Shown here: positions 21,421 through 30,000 of the stretch, piece by piece | Numbering within the stretch: the first letter of the stretch is position 1 | Layout of the letters: each line of letters begins with the position of its first letter | Origin: Glandiceps talaboti | Lineage: Eukaryota; Hemichordata; Enteropneusta; Spengelidae | DNA: 30,000 nt | Direction: 5' to 3' | Assembly: GCF_964340395.1 (NCBI RefSeq) | Contig: NC_135562.1 | Span: 7,582,634 to 7,612,633 of the forward strand | Made by a program: the position numbers and the translations under genes | Notes under the pieces: generated by a model | Seen by the model: the letters and a program-made list of their open reading frames with translations, nothing else | Database searches by the model: none | What the model was told of the DNA's origin: nothing

Positions 21421-22040
21421 ACTCACAATTGTATATATACAACTGTATAAAGTAATGTATTTACAATCCAGATTAATTATTAATCCTGATTATAAAAAAT
21501 ACTAGCATTAAATTACTCTAAATGTTCATCATCCTTGTTGCTGCTGTTACTTCATCAGTTATTTGTCTTGTCTTTCCCATGCCTTTCATTATCGTCCATG
21601 CTCTGCAGTTGTTTTTTTAGTTTTCTCAGCTATCAACGACTATGGTAGTGTGTGCACGTGATGTTAAGACGAATTTCTAGTGCAGTTGAGGGGTAAATTC
21701 ACTGAACCATGCATACCTATTTTTTGTTAAATTTTAAATTCTTTTTTGAGTTACTTTTCAGCTTATTTATTTCTGATTTGTACGAGACTAATGCCTCACA
21801 TCACAACATAAACACATCTGTAAAATTCCTTTCTGAAGGAAGGTTAACCAAGAAATTGTCGTACTATGTGTAACCCAGACACTCACTCTATCTATTGTCT
21901 GAGTGTGGTAGTTACTTCTCATATTCATTTTATACCATCTTTAACTTCTATTCCATGTTGCTTCTGATAATTTTTAAAAGAAATAAAACCAAAACAATTA
22001 TTTACTTTGTTGTCTTAATAATTTAATACATCTGTGACTG

Positions 22041-22536
22041 TGTATGTATGTATGTATGTATGTATGTATGTATGTATGTGTGTATGTATGTATGTATGTA
22101 TGTATGTATGTATGTGTGTGTATGTATGTATGTATGTATGTATGTATGTATGTATGTATGTATGTATGTATGTATGTATGTATGTATGTGTGTGTGTGTA
22201 TGTATGTATGTATGTATGTATGTATGTATGTATGTATGTGTGTGCATGCATGCATGCATGCATGCATGCATGCATGTATGTATGTATGTATGTATGTATG
22301 TATGTATGTGTGTGTGTATGTATGTATGTATGTATGTATGTATGTATGTATGTATGCATGTATGCATGCATGCATGTATGTATGTATGCATGTATGTATG
22401 TATGTATGTATGTATGTATGTATGTATGTATGTATGTATGTGTGTGTTTGTGTGTGTGTGTGTGCATGTATGTATGTATGTATGTATGTATGTATGTATG
22501 TATGTATGTATGGATGGATGGATGGATGGATGGATG
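22041..22536. repeat. Long (ATGT)n array with ATGC, TG and GATG blocks
   Basis: About 500 bp of tetranucleotide repeats 5' of the WSC/PAN gene. Variant blocks of (ATGC)n near 22244-22276 and 22356-22376 and (GATG)n at 22511-22535 show local homogenisation. No coding meaning. Confidence 0.97.
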
Positions 22537-22891
22537 TAGTTTATATATGCAGCTGACACTGATCAGTCTAGTCAAGACCTCCCAAAGTGCGTGCGTGGGG
22601 TTTGTACTCCTACTACGCATGAGCAAAGCGTCGACGGTGTAGTAGCAAGGCACACTCGCACTGACATCATTGTAAGAGTAAGTACGTATACATTGTTGGT
22701 ACTCGGTAAATAGCTGTCACACAGCATGGTCGTTGTACTCCATTCCCAAAGCCTGTCACTATTTGTGTGTATCGACTGTGAAACATGCGTTGGATGGTGT
22801 AAAAAAAGTACCTTGCATCATTTACACTGAATTACACGTTTAATTATAAGTATTAGAATTCATGACAACATTACCAACATCTACAATTGCA

Positions 22892-22931
22892 ATGAAGTTC
22901 ATCTTTATTTATCTCTGGTTTCATCTTCAAG
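22892..22931 (+). CDS. WSC/PAN gene exon 1: signal peptide
   Basis: ATG at 22892 (an alternative in-frame ATG lies at 22862) gives [13 protein letters not shown] plus one base, then donor GTAAGG. The phase matches the WSC exon at 25970 and gives a hydrophobic leader followed by VVDVSG. The leader is short, which limits confidence. Confidence 0.5.
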
Positions 22932-25900
22932 GTAAGGAAAAGTCCTGTCAATTTATGACGCATGTACACTTCTGTTTCATAGAATACCAATATGATAAAT
23001 TATCGCGGAATAAAAAGTTGAAATTAAACGTCAGATATTTTAGACTTTATACAACTCATTACAACTTATTATTCTCAAGTTCGATATTTGGGATATATTT
23101 CATCCACACAGTCTGTTAATAAAGGAATTTGACGCCACTGCGTAAATCTAATCATTCATGTAAAGTTTCGTTGCTGAAACAGAGTGACAAAGTCTTGCAA
23201 TCATGTATTTTATCTTTGCCGTTATTTACTATCTGTGTGATGAACACCGTACTCTACAGATTAGGGTCGTCATTCTCCCGGCGGTGGCAGTCCCTGGATG
23301 GATGGGTACCCATGCTTGTTAGCGAAAATTTCAAATGTACCCTTTTCATATCCAATTTTCATACATGCAATAGTTGACAAAATATTTGTTATAACCATTC
23401 TTGTATTGAGTCCAGACAAGTAAACACGATATTCAAATATTTGCAATATTTCCTGTTTGGAAATTACTTCCGTGATTTGATTGTCAGTCTCTTATTCCGG
23501 ATGTAGAAGATGTAACTTAAAACACACGTAGCACACGTCAGCAATATTCTTTTTTCTCAAGTTAAATTCATTACATCACTAATGGATGTTGAAGATGTAA
23601 ATTCAAATAACATAATCAATACTTGGCAAGGTATCGAGAAATTCAATATATAGTTCGCATAGGAATAAAATAGCAACAACAACAAACAATTGAAAAAAAA
23701 TACAAATTGCTCGAGGTCTTACTAAAGGTATGTATGTATGTATGTATGTATGTATGTATGTATGTATGTATGTATGTATGTATGTATGTACGTACGTACG
23801 TACGTACGTGAAGGCATGTTAATTCAATCCAGAAATGAAGTGTTAGGTGACTAAAATACTATTTTATCATTACCACTTAAATGCTCCCGTCTAACGTTGT
23901 AATGGGTAAAATGATTCGTTAGTCGACACTAAACCGTGCAAGAGGAAAAATCTTTATTAATGTTTCCTTGCCGCAAACTGATTAATTATAAATACAATAC
24001 ACCAGTAACAGAATTGTTAAAATAACGTGCAATCTAAAACGTTTGCCTTCTAATTTGTAGCGTTGCCATAACAACGTACTTGTATAAGCATTTATCCGCA
24101 CATTCACAAAAAACATTCTATTGATCGCAAGATATAATTAATTCCTCATAAAACAGTTTTCTTAAGAATCAGAAATCAGACTTTTCACTTAGATTTTTCT
24201 AGGTATTACTGGTGACGCACAATTGATTAATGCAGAATGAAAAGTCGCCGTCTAGCTAATTTGACTGTATTATAGCTTCTTAGCTCAGAATTCAATCAGA
24301 AATTCGTTGGAATTGATCGTCTTTGACACAGTTCTAAATATTGAAAGTGGTCTAGTTTATGGTATAAACTTTATTTTGCAACAAGTGAAGGTCAGCGAAG
24401 TACTACGCATATTGAAATAACGATTAGTTGTTCTTTTGATTGTAATATTATTACGCTGTTTCTAGGCAACCTTTCTCCAAATTTAAATATGTTTTGTATA
24501 AATATCGAGTTTCGTAAAGTAGTCTGAAAATAAGGAGTAAATATACACATTCACTTACTGGCTCATTAGTTTCATGTAAACTTCTAATAATGTTTGATTT
24601 AGAACGTTATGCGTGAATACAGCATTTCTGAAATGTTTGATCGTCGCTCTAACGAACGCTCACGATAAAGGTCAATAAGGGTGCCAATGTCACGTGACTG
24701 ATTTAAATCTACAGACCCCTGTATAATAATTGTTTTTATTTTCGAGTGATGCAAGCTTTAATGGTCAGCTAATGGAAACTGGTAATTCAACAAATTGGCC
24801 TTTCCAAAATTTGCCATAGTGGCGCTCTACTACTTCCTGTCTGTGTGTACCTTGGGGGTATACAAGGTATTGGCATGCCATGGTATAGGTGTCTCAGTTA
24901 ATGACAGAGCACTGCTGCTGTCCTCGATGTTTGAACAATGTGAAAACATCACTTCTGCAGAATACCAAGGGACACAGCTCTCAAGAACGGTATTATAAGG
25001 TGATGATTCCCCCAATTCGAGCGAGGGCGCTGTGTTCTTAATTTCCTGTTTGCAGAAAGATTGAACTAATTTTACCAAATAGTTGCAGTATTTTCAAGTG
25101 GTAAAACCAAAGAAAAGTAGTGAGAAGTTAAGGACGAGATATATAGTTCAATGTAGGATAAAACTAAATTCTTACTAGTCAGGCCCCTTCTAACTAAATT
25201 CACCAAAATTGAAAAAAGTTTTTGAAATTTCCGACAGCAAGTCAATTTCAAATCTGTGTAGTAGTATGAAGTGCTATGAATACAAAGCCAGTATGTAGTG
25301 AGAAAAAATGGTTTATTGACACTTCACTATATTTTAGTACCATGCATTTACTACGGTGAAAATTCTTCCATTTCTCAATTTGACGACAGTTTTTAGAAGT
25401 ATTTGTATTCAGGGGTACAAAACAGATTCCATTAAAAGTAAAATTGATTTTGTAGGATGTGAACTAAGATGGCTCAATTAAAAACTCCCCCACCCCCCAA
25501 AGTAAAAGAATTTAGTTTTTTTATCCTACATTGAACTATTGAGCTTGTCCCTTACAACTTCTGGGAATTTAAAACGGTAAGCATTTTATTTGAAACTAAT
25601 TACGTTGCTACATTTTATCGTCTGGTGTTACAAATCATATCTTTTTTGCATGAGCTACCACTATCTCGTCAGATTGTTCCAAAATCATATACATTGTATC
25701 AACATTGTATATGGCTCGGATTAAAATGTAGCGAATTTACATCGACCTTGTCTCCTGCCAGACGATCAGATGCAATAAACGACAATTTTCGCTCATATAC
25801 GCACTTGTGGAGTCGCCATCTTACAAACAGTGACGGTTTTTCTAATCATGCCGTAGGGGGCGTCGTTTTTATTGTTTGGTTCTGAGAAACATATAATTAT

Positions 25901-27372
25901 TTAGGCCACCTTTACAGGATCGGAATGACACAATTTTTGTGATATTCTTCTGGTATGCTTATATTTCAGTAGTGGATGTTTCAGGTGTTTTTCCGTCGTT
26001 CGAATATATGGGTTGCTTTGTTGATGACCGTCAGAGAGCGTTATCATGGTATACCGAGTCTTCAGCAGAACAGACCGTTGAAAGATGCGTTGAACTATGC
26101 AATGATGTTGGTGCACCATACGCCGGTGTTCAGTTCTCTCGACAATGTTTTTGCGGACTTACCTACGATATTTATGGAGAGGCAGACGACAGTTTATGTA
26201 CCACGACATGCAGCGGTAACAACCAGCAGATTTGTGGAGGAACTTGGAAGCAATCGGTTTACAGAATACGTGAGTTGTTTTTATCTGTAAGCTAGATTCT
26301 ATTATTCTGAAACTGCTATAACAAGTAGCCATATTGGTAATTGTATGCAACAAGAGCCAATCAAAACTTTGCTCTCATTCCAGCGACCAATAACAATTGA
26401 AACAATACATAGATTCAGAACTTTAAATAAATTCTTCCTTGCTAGTTTTTGCGCCAAACTTTTAGTCCTCGAAATGAATACTGCTACTGTTAGCGGATCA
26501 TTTTTGATAATCGGAGATATTTTCAATTCTTACGATTTCAGTATCAATAAAAAAATTCAAGAAAGTTGGTTCGTTACAGCCTGAGACGACACAATGGTAA
26601 GTAAGCCAACCTGCTGTTTCAAGGTAGACGTACCTCAGGGATCAATCTCCCGGAAATTATTTTATCAAAGTTCTTACAATTTCTCCAAGCTTTACCGCAT
26701 GAAACCATGTTCATTGTTCTACTGAAATAATAAAGGAAAGTTGAGGGGGGGGGCAGGAGTCATGTTTGCAAAGATATCGGCAATCTTCTATTTCCCCATA
26801 GATATAAATGACTTCATTTGAAGAACCAGATATGTCCTGTACTGTTTCATTTATTGTCATCGATTTAAATTGGTGCGTCCGTCCATCCAGCCATCCTGCC
26901 ACCCAGCCAGCCACCGTCCATCCATCCATCCACCCACCCAACCATTCACCCACCCAACCATTCACCAGACCAATAAACCACTCATCTACCCACCAATGTA
27001 CCCACCCACCCATCTATTGACCCACCCATCCATCCATCCACATAGCCACAAGGATCAGTTCACGTTCACGCACCAAATTATTAAGGAATGTCGACTCCTA
27101 AAAACTCACCTTTTTTCGGTGAGACACGCAACTCAAAACCGAAAAAATATATCTTCCTTGGCTTTATGATGATTCAATGTATTTCGTATTTGCTTTCCAG
27201 GTTATCCATAACAGACAAAACTGTTATACAGTGTGCCATGGAATGTTCAAAGAGGGAGTGTTCGTCGTTTTACTATCATGAGGACCAAAATGAGTGTTTT
27301 TTAGATGTTTTGTCAAATAATGTCATCAGTCAGGCTTACATGGAAGAAGCTGTATTTTGTACAGAATGCTAA
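22892..27372 (+). CDS. Small secreted WSC + PAN/Apple-like protein, 4 exons (assembled)
   Basis: Four segments with good splice sites join in phase (40, 300, 55 and 172 nt) into 188 residues. Order: hydrophobic start (FIFIYLWF), WSC domain ~26-112 with eight cysteines (29, 53, 57, 73, 75, 90, 94, 102), a linker 114-132, and a cysteine module with Cys143, 147, 152, 164, 185 and 188 resembling PAN/Apple (QCAMEC, then C-SSFYY, then ECFLD). WSC domains are extracellular and are thought to bind carbohydrate; PAN modules bind protein or carbohydrate. A secreted lectin-like or matrix role is inference. The WSC exon is firm. Exon 1 lies 3 kb upstream and is chosen for phase, hydrophobicity and a GTAAGG donor. 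Exon 3 is chosen because it alone repairs the phase clash between exons 2 and 4. An in-frame ATG at 22862 would add ten residues. Further domains cannot be excluded. Confidence 0.6.
23728..23809. repeat. (TATG)n switching to (TACG)n
   Basis: About 60 bp of TATG followed by five TACG units. The TACG part is self-complementary and CpG-containing. In intron 1 of the WSC/PAN gene. Confidence 0.95.
25123..25562. mobile_element. MITE-like element with ~50-bp inverted ends, in intron 1 of the WSC/PAN gene
   Basis: The left arm (25123-25174) contains TAGTTCAATGTAGGATAAAA. The right arm (25505-25562) carries its inverse, with a 3-bp length difference in the T run and looser similarity out to ACTTCT. 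About 330 bp of AT-rich noncoding sequence lies between. No clear target-site duplication was seen. Confidence 0.7.
25970..26269 (+). CDS. WSC/PAN gene exon 2: complete WSC domain
   Basis: This 300-nt exon is phase 1 on both sides, a shuffling-type module. Its reading frame contains [48 protein letters not shown] and SVYRI, the core order of a WSC domain with all eight cysteines. Acceptor ATATTTCAG, donor GTGAGT at 26270. The acceptor is followed directly by TAG, so a NAG-NAG choice exists that would remove one residue. Confidence 0.85.
26542..26596 (+). CDS. WSC/PAN gene exon 3: short linking exon (predicted)
   Basis: Acceptor TACGATTTCAG and donor GTAAGTA enclose 55 nt that is phase 1 in and phase 2 out. 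This is what is needed to connect the WSC exon (phase 1) to the cysteine-module exon (needs phase 2). It encodes [13 protein letters not shown], compatible with the N-terminal strand of a PAN-like fold. No domain is recognisable in it alone. Confidence 0.5.
26876..27042. repeat. Imperfect (ATCC)n/(ACCC)n array
   Basis: Degenerate CCATCCAT and CCACCCA units in intron 3 of the WSC/PAN gene. The Pro/His/Thr-rich frames across it are artefacts. Confidence 0.9.
27201..27372 (+). CDS. WSC/PAN gene exon 4: PAN/Apple-like module and stop
   Basis: The acceptor follows a strong pyrimidine tract (TTTGCTTTCCAG). The frame encodes [29 protein letters not shown] and AVFCTEC then TAA. The C-x3-C-x4-C-x-x-F-x-Y...C spacing resembles PAN/Apple domains. 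Confidence 0.65.
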
Positions 27373-27503
27373 GGTAACCTAGGCAACAGATTATAGTCAA
27401 AACATTAATATTGTAGGTCTTGCAAGAAGCTTATATGTTTATGAGAAAAAAATATCTACCATAACGGTTGGTCCACAAGGAAGCAAAGCAACAATTATTC
27501 CTC

Positions 27504-27640
27504 GGGAAAGTCCAGTCAGACTTATTTCTTGAATACACTTGACATATAGTGATTACTGCTATCAACTTAAAGGAAAAGTCCAGTCAGACTTACATTGTAT
27601 TTCTGCCTGTAGTACACTTGTATTGATTACTGTATACATG
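27504..27640. repeat. 68-bp-spaced imperfect duplication
   Basis: GGAAAGTCCAGTCAGACTTA recurs 68 bp later (one extra A), followed in both copies by TACACTTG and TGATTACTG. Confidence 0.75.
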
Positions 27641-27940
27641 TGTATATGATTTTGGGTGATAAAGAAACACCTTGATAACTTACTCAATTTTGAAATCTTG
27701 TAAAGAAGATCTACTACACTTGACATGTGTTCAACCATTTTGTGGATTCCTACAAGGGTTTATGGCAAGAGCTGAGATGAGATGTCGATTAATATCTTTG
27801 TGATATTGGACGTCAGTCGTATCATAACAGTACAGATGTCATTAATTCATCAAACATATTTTCGCATGGTTGTTTTGTAATTAACTGGGGATGATGGCAG
27901 TATCAATTGGGGGGAGTTACGGCTGAGATCGTAGGTGTCA

Positions 27941-27974
27941 GTGGTGGTGGTGGTGGTGGTGGTGGTGGTGGTGG
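27941..27974. repeat. (GGT)n trinucleotide repeat
   Basis: About 11 GGT units, downstream of the WSC/PAN gene. Confidence 0.95.
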
Positions 27975-28332
27975 AGGCGGTTTCGGTTTTGTGGTGGTAG
28001 CGGCGGCGACGCAGAGATAGCCAAGTTCAGTTTATCGTCGGGAGAAAACAGCACCCACATCCACAGATTGTCTTGCAGAACTGTATATAAAGGTTTATCC
28101 AGAACAAAATCTTCATACGTAATCGTTATGACTGCATTGATCAGATAACACCAGTGCAAGAATCCAGCATTGAATCTCTGGCCTTTAAGGGTTTCTAGAT
28201 GTTATTATCTTGGTCGGTTGAATACGAATGCATAGCATACTTGAGTATTGTACATTTTCTGGGATTTTTCCTGTCAATGTTGTAAACTTTTTTGTACATT
28301 GTATTATGGGCGGATGGCCTAGAATTACAGGC

Positions 28333-28338
28333 AATAAA
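28333..28338 (+). terminator. AATAAA, possible distal polyadenylation signal
   Basis: First canonical AATAAA I found after the WSC/PAN stop codon, about 960 bp downstream. A GATAAA at 27659 is a nearer variant. Which is used is unknown. Confidence 0.25.
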
Positions 28339-29222
28339 GATAACTATATGATCTTAACTTGGCACTGTGCTTCAATGTAACAAGCCAAAACCCAAAAAAT
28401 TTACATATTATTGACATTACTGATCGTGATTGAAAATCAATATTTTCACATAAACCCAATATTATATTCAAGTGTCTCAGTCTCCAACGCCTATGACGTA
28501 TAAACGAACAGGACACGTGACAAAATGAATTGTGTACATTTAATTCTCATAATTCGAAATTATGCATTATGATGGACTTTCTTCAAATATTTTTTACACT
28601 ACATTAATTTATCATTTAACATATAGAGAAAACTATTAAAAACATAATTTAATATTTCTAAGTTGTGTCATTCCCTGTCGTTTGTTCTTGTATGTAAAAT
28701 GTATAAATGGGTTTTGCAGATACGACTCGAGTGCGAATCAATGTGACTGACATAGGGAATGTATGGATTTGTTTTAGCTTTGAGATCTATTTTTAGAATT
28801 GACATGACTTCACTCAAGAGATTTGAATCGATTTGCAAGGGTTCATATAGAAGTAAGTCAAGGCGTACCATTACACTGAGGTAATAGTATACACTTGACC
28901 TTCGAGAAATGGTTGCTACATACAACCCCCAGGGTAATACATACATGTCTCCTAGTGCCCAAATAAAGACAGTGCTACAGTTTGTTTTCCGTGATATTTT
29001 CAGTGAATTAAAAAAGAATAATTTTCCAACAAGCAACACTGCCCCAACAGAAGTTTACAATTCGATAAGTCTTAGTTGTTGATTTTTCTCTGTGTATGGA
29101 GTTAAGAATACCTAAGCCCTGTGCTCCATGGCCTATAAGTTAATTAACTGTGGTAGTAGTGGGAAACAACCACTGCCTTTCAATGTGGCGGCAGCTGTGA
29201 GACTGAGTCCATATGCCTAAAA

Positions 29223-29546
29223 ATTGTTTGGTTCCGGTTACCCGACCCCATCTTGTTTTTCACTGCTGACGACCCAAAACCTTTTTTGTGTATTCCAGTA
29301 AAAAATAATAAAATGGTGAAAATTGTGAAGTCTCGCGAGAAATACAATATAAAACTGTTCTTCCAATCTGTAATGACTGTACATCTGTTGAGAAGAAACC
29401 AATAACACAAGGACCATGTGGAAAACAATATAAAACATAACTACCTGAATTAGACACTCACACATGAAAAAAAAGGCATAAAAAATAAAATAAAAAATCT
29501 ACCTACCCAACCTATTCTAAAATTGAGCGTAATCGGAACCACAATA
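29223..29546. mobile_element. Possible fold-back element 5' of the second WSC exon
   Basis: GGTTCCGGTTAC at 29230-29241 is inverted, with one mismatch, at 29529-29540. ATTGT flanks both on the outer side. About 290 bp of AT-rich sequence lies between. No target duplication was confirmed. Confidence 0.35.
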
Positions 29547-29668
29547 TTACCTCAAGTTAGACTCGTTGTCAAAGGCCATGCTTATAATAATTCAAATCTC
29601 GCTAGTTGAAATAAAATTTGCACTAAATTTCTGATGTACTTTTTTTTCTGGCACACTTACCATTTTAG

Positions 29669-29816
29669 TGGTAGATGTTTCAGGTGTTCTCCCACAGTTC
29701 GAATACACTGGCTGCTTTGTTGATACTAACCAGAGAGCCTTTACCCACGACTCCGCGACACAACAGACAGTTGAAAGATGCGTTGAACTATGTACTATAT
29801 TTTGTACAGACACGAT
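29669..29816 (+). CDS. Second WSC exon, partial or disrupted paralogue
   Basis: Acceptor CCATTTTAG then a phase-1 frame starting VVDVSGVLPQFEYTGCFVD and TVERCVELC, closely matching the WSC exon at 25970 in both sequence and phase. Homology to the first copy ends just after VELC (about 29792). The frame then reads TIFCTDTM and meets a stop at 29818-29820, overlapping a GTAAGG donor-like site at 29817. It may be a truncated pseudo-exon, an exon with a novel 3' boundary, or an exon split by an intron grown from the adjacent 51-bp minisatellite. No signal-peptide exon for it was recognised in 27373-29668. The window ends before this can be settled. Confidence 0.6.
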
Positions 29817-30000
29817 GTAAGGGATGTTTGTGTGTTATCTTTCTTGTGTCAACAGAGTAGACACTGTGTAAGGGATGTTTAATTGTGTGTTATCGTTATT
29901 GTGGCAACAGAGCAGACACTGTGTAAGGGATGTTTGTGTGTTATCTTTATTGTGTCTACAGAGCAGACACTGTGTAAGTGATGTTTGTGTGTTATCTTTA
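29793..30000. repeat. 51-bp minisatellite, about 3.5 units, runs off the window
   Basis: Units starting GTAAGGGATGTTT occur at 29817, 29868, 29923 and 29974, a 51-bp period with one 4-bp insertion. A degenerate partial unit precedes them. Each unit begins GTAAGG/GTAAGT and contains a pyrimidine-rich stretch ending in ACAG 12-14 bp before the next unit, so every repeat carries donor-like and acceptor-like ends. Confidence 0.9.

Larger units (their letters stand above)
18896..22891. other. Intergenic region between the kinase and WSC/PAN genes
   Basis: No convincing coding exon. It contains dispersed repeat copy C, the 68-bp satellite and the 500-bp ATGT array. The promoter of the WSC/PAN gene is expected near its right end, but no TATA or initiator context stood out. 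Confidence 0.6.
22932..25969. other. Presumed intron 1 of the WSC/PAN gene
   Basis: About 3 kb holding the TATG/TACG repeat, a CACGTG palindrome and the inverted-repeat element at 25123. A hydrophobic open frame at 24795-24998 begins at TTG and lacks a phase-compatible donor, so it is not annotated as an exon. Confidence 0.5.
27373..29668. other. Region between the WSC/PAN gene and the second WSC exon
   Basis: I see the 68-bp duplication, a GGT repeat, two AATAAA hexamers (28333, 28962) and a possible fold-back element. No signal-peptide exon with a phase-1 donor was recognised for the second WSC copy. Confidence 0.5.

Noticed and set aside
21998-22653. Long frames up to 212 codons across the ATGT/ATGC array
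   Set aside because: Pure tetranucleotide translation with unrelated short tails; several frames on both strands are equally open.
24795-24998. Hydrophobic open frame considered as an alternative signal-peptide exon for the WSC gene
   Set aside because: It starts at TTG, not ATG, runs to a stop, and shows no phase-1 donor that would join the WSC exon.
26711-27169. Pro/His/Thr-rich frames resembling low-complexity secreted proteins
   Set aside because: Translation of the degenerate ATCC/ACCC array within the WSC/PAN intron.
29180-29465. Three overlapping minus-strand frames
   Set aside because: AT-rich and hydrophobic, inside a possible fold-back element, with no recognisable motif.

Overview
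The window looks like nuclear DNA from an invertebrate animal. It is AT-rich, has GT-AG introns of about 0.2-3 kb, domain-encoding exons of 96-300 bp and very many microsatellites. The protein families (a Src-family tyrosine kinase and WSC/PAN-type secreted modules) fit a bilaterian such as a mollusc, brachiopod, annelid or amphioxus. I cannot name the species from sequence alone.

Layout. Positions 1-9450 hold no coding exon I can support. They contain microsatellites, hairpin elements, one well-formed MITE with a target-site duplication, and half of a dispersed repeat pair. Positions 9451-18895 hold a complete Src-family kinase gene on the + strand. Its eleven coding exons join in phase with no internal stop and give a 559-residue protein: myristoylation site, proline-rich unique region, SH3, SH2, linker, kinase domain and a very short tail. 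AATAAA follows 5 nt after the stop. Positions 18896-22891 are intergenic, with a six-copy 68-bp satellite and a ~500-bp ATGT-type array.

Positions 22892-27372 hold a second + strand gene that I assembled from four phase-compatible exons: signal-peptide exon, complete WSC domain, a short linking exon and a PAN/Apple-like cysteine module, 188 residues in all. At 29669-29816 a paralogous WSC exon begins. Its homology to the first stops halfway, where a 51-bp minisatellite starts and runs to the window edge.

The two genes have no evident functional link. The kinase is expected to work at the inner face of the plasma membrane in phosphotyrosine signalling. The WSC/PAN protein is expected to be secreted and may bind carbohydrate or protein.

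Most notable points: a kinase tail that stops one residue after the presumed inhibitory tyrosine; an SH3 domain that has lost most of the ALYDY motif; an SRC-like exon map combined with an HRDLAARN catalytic loop; a three-copy dispersed repeat with a microsatellite at the same internal site; a family of hairpins with compensatory substitutions; and a minisatellite whose unit carries both splice-donor-like and splice-acceptor-like ends. I did not find a clearly new multi-gene system.
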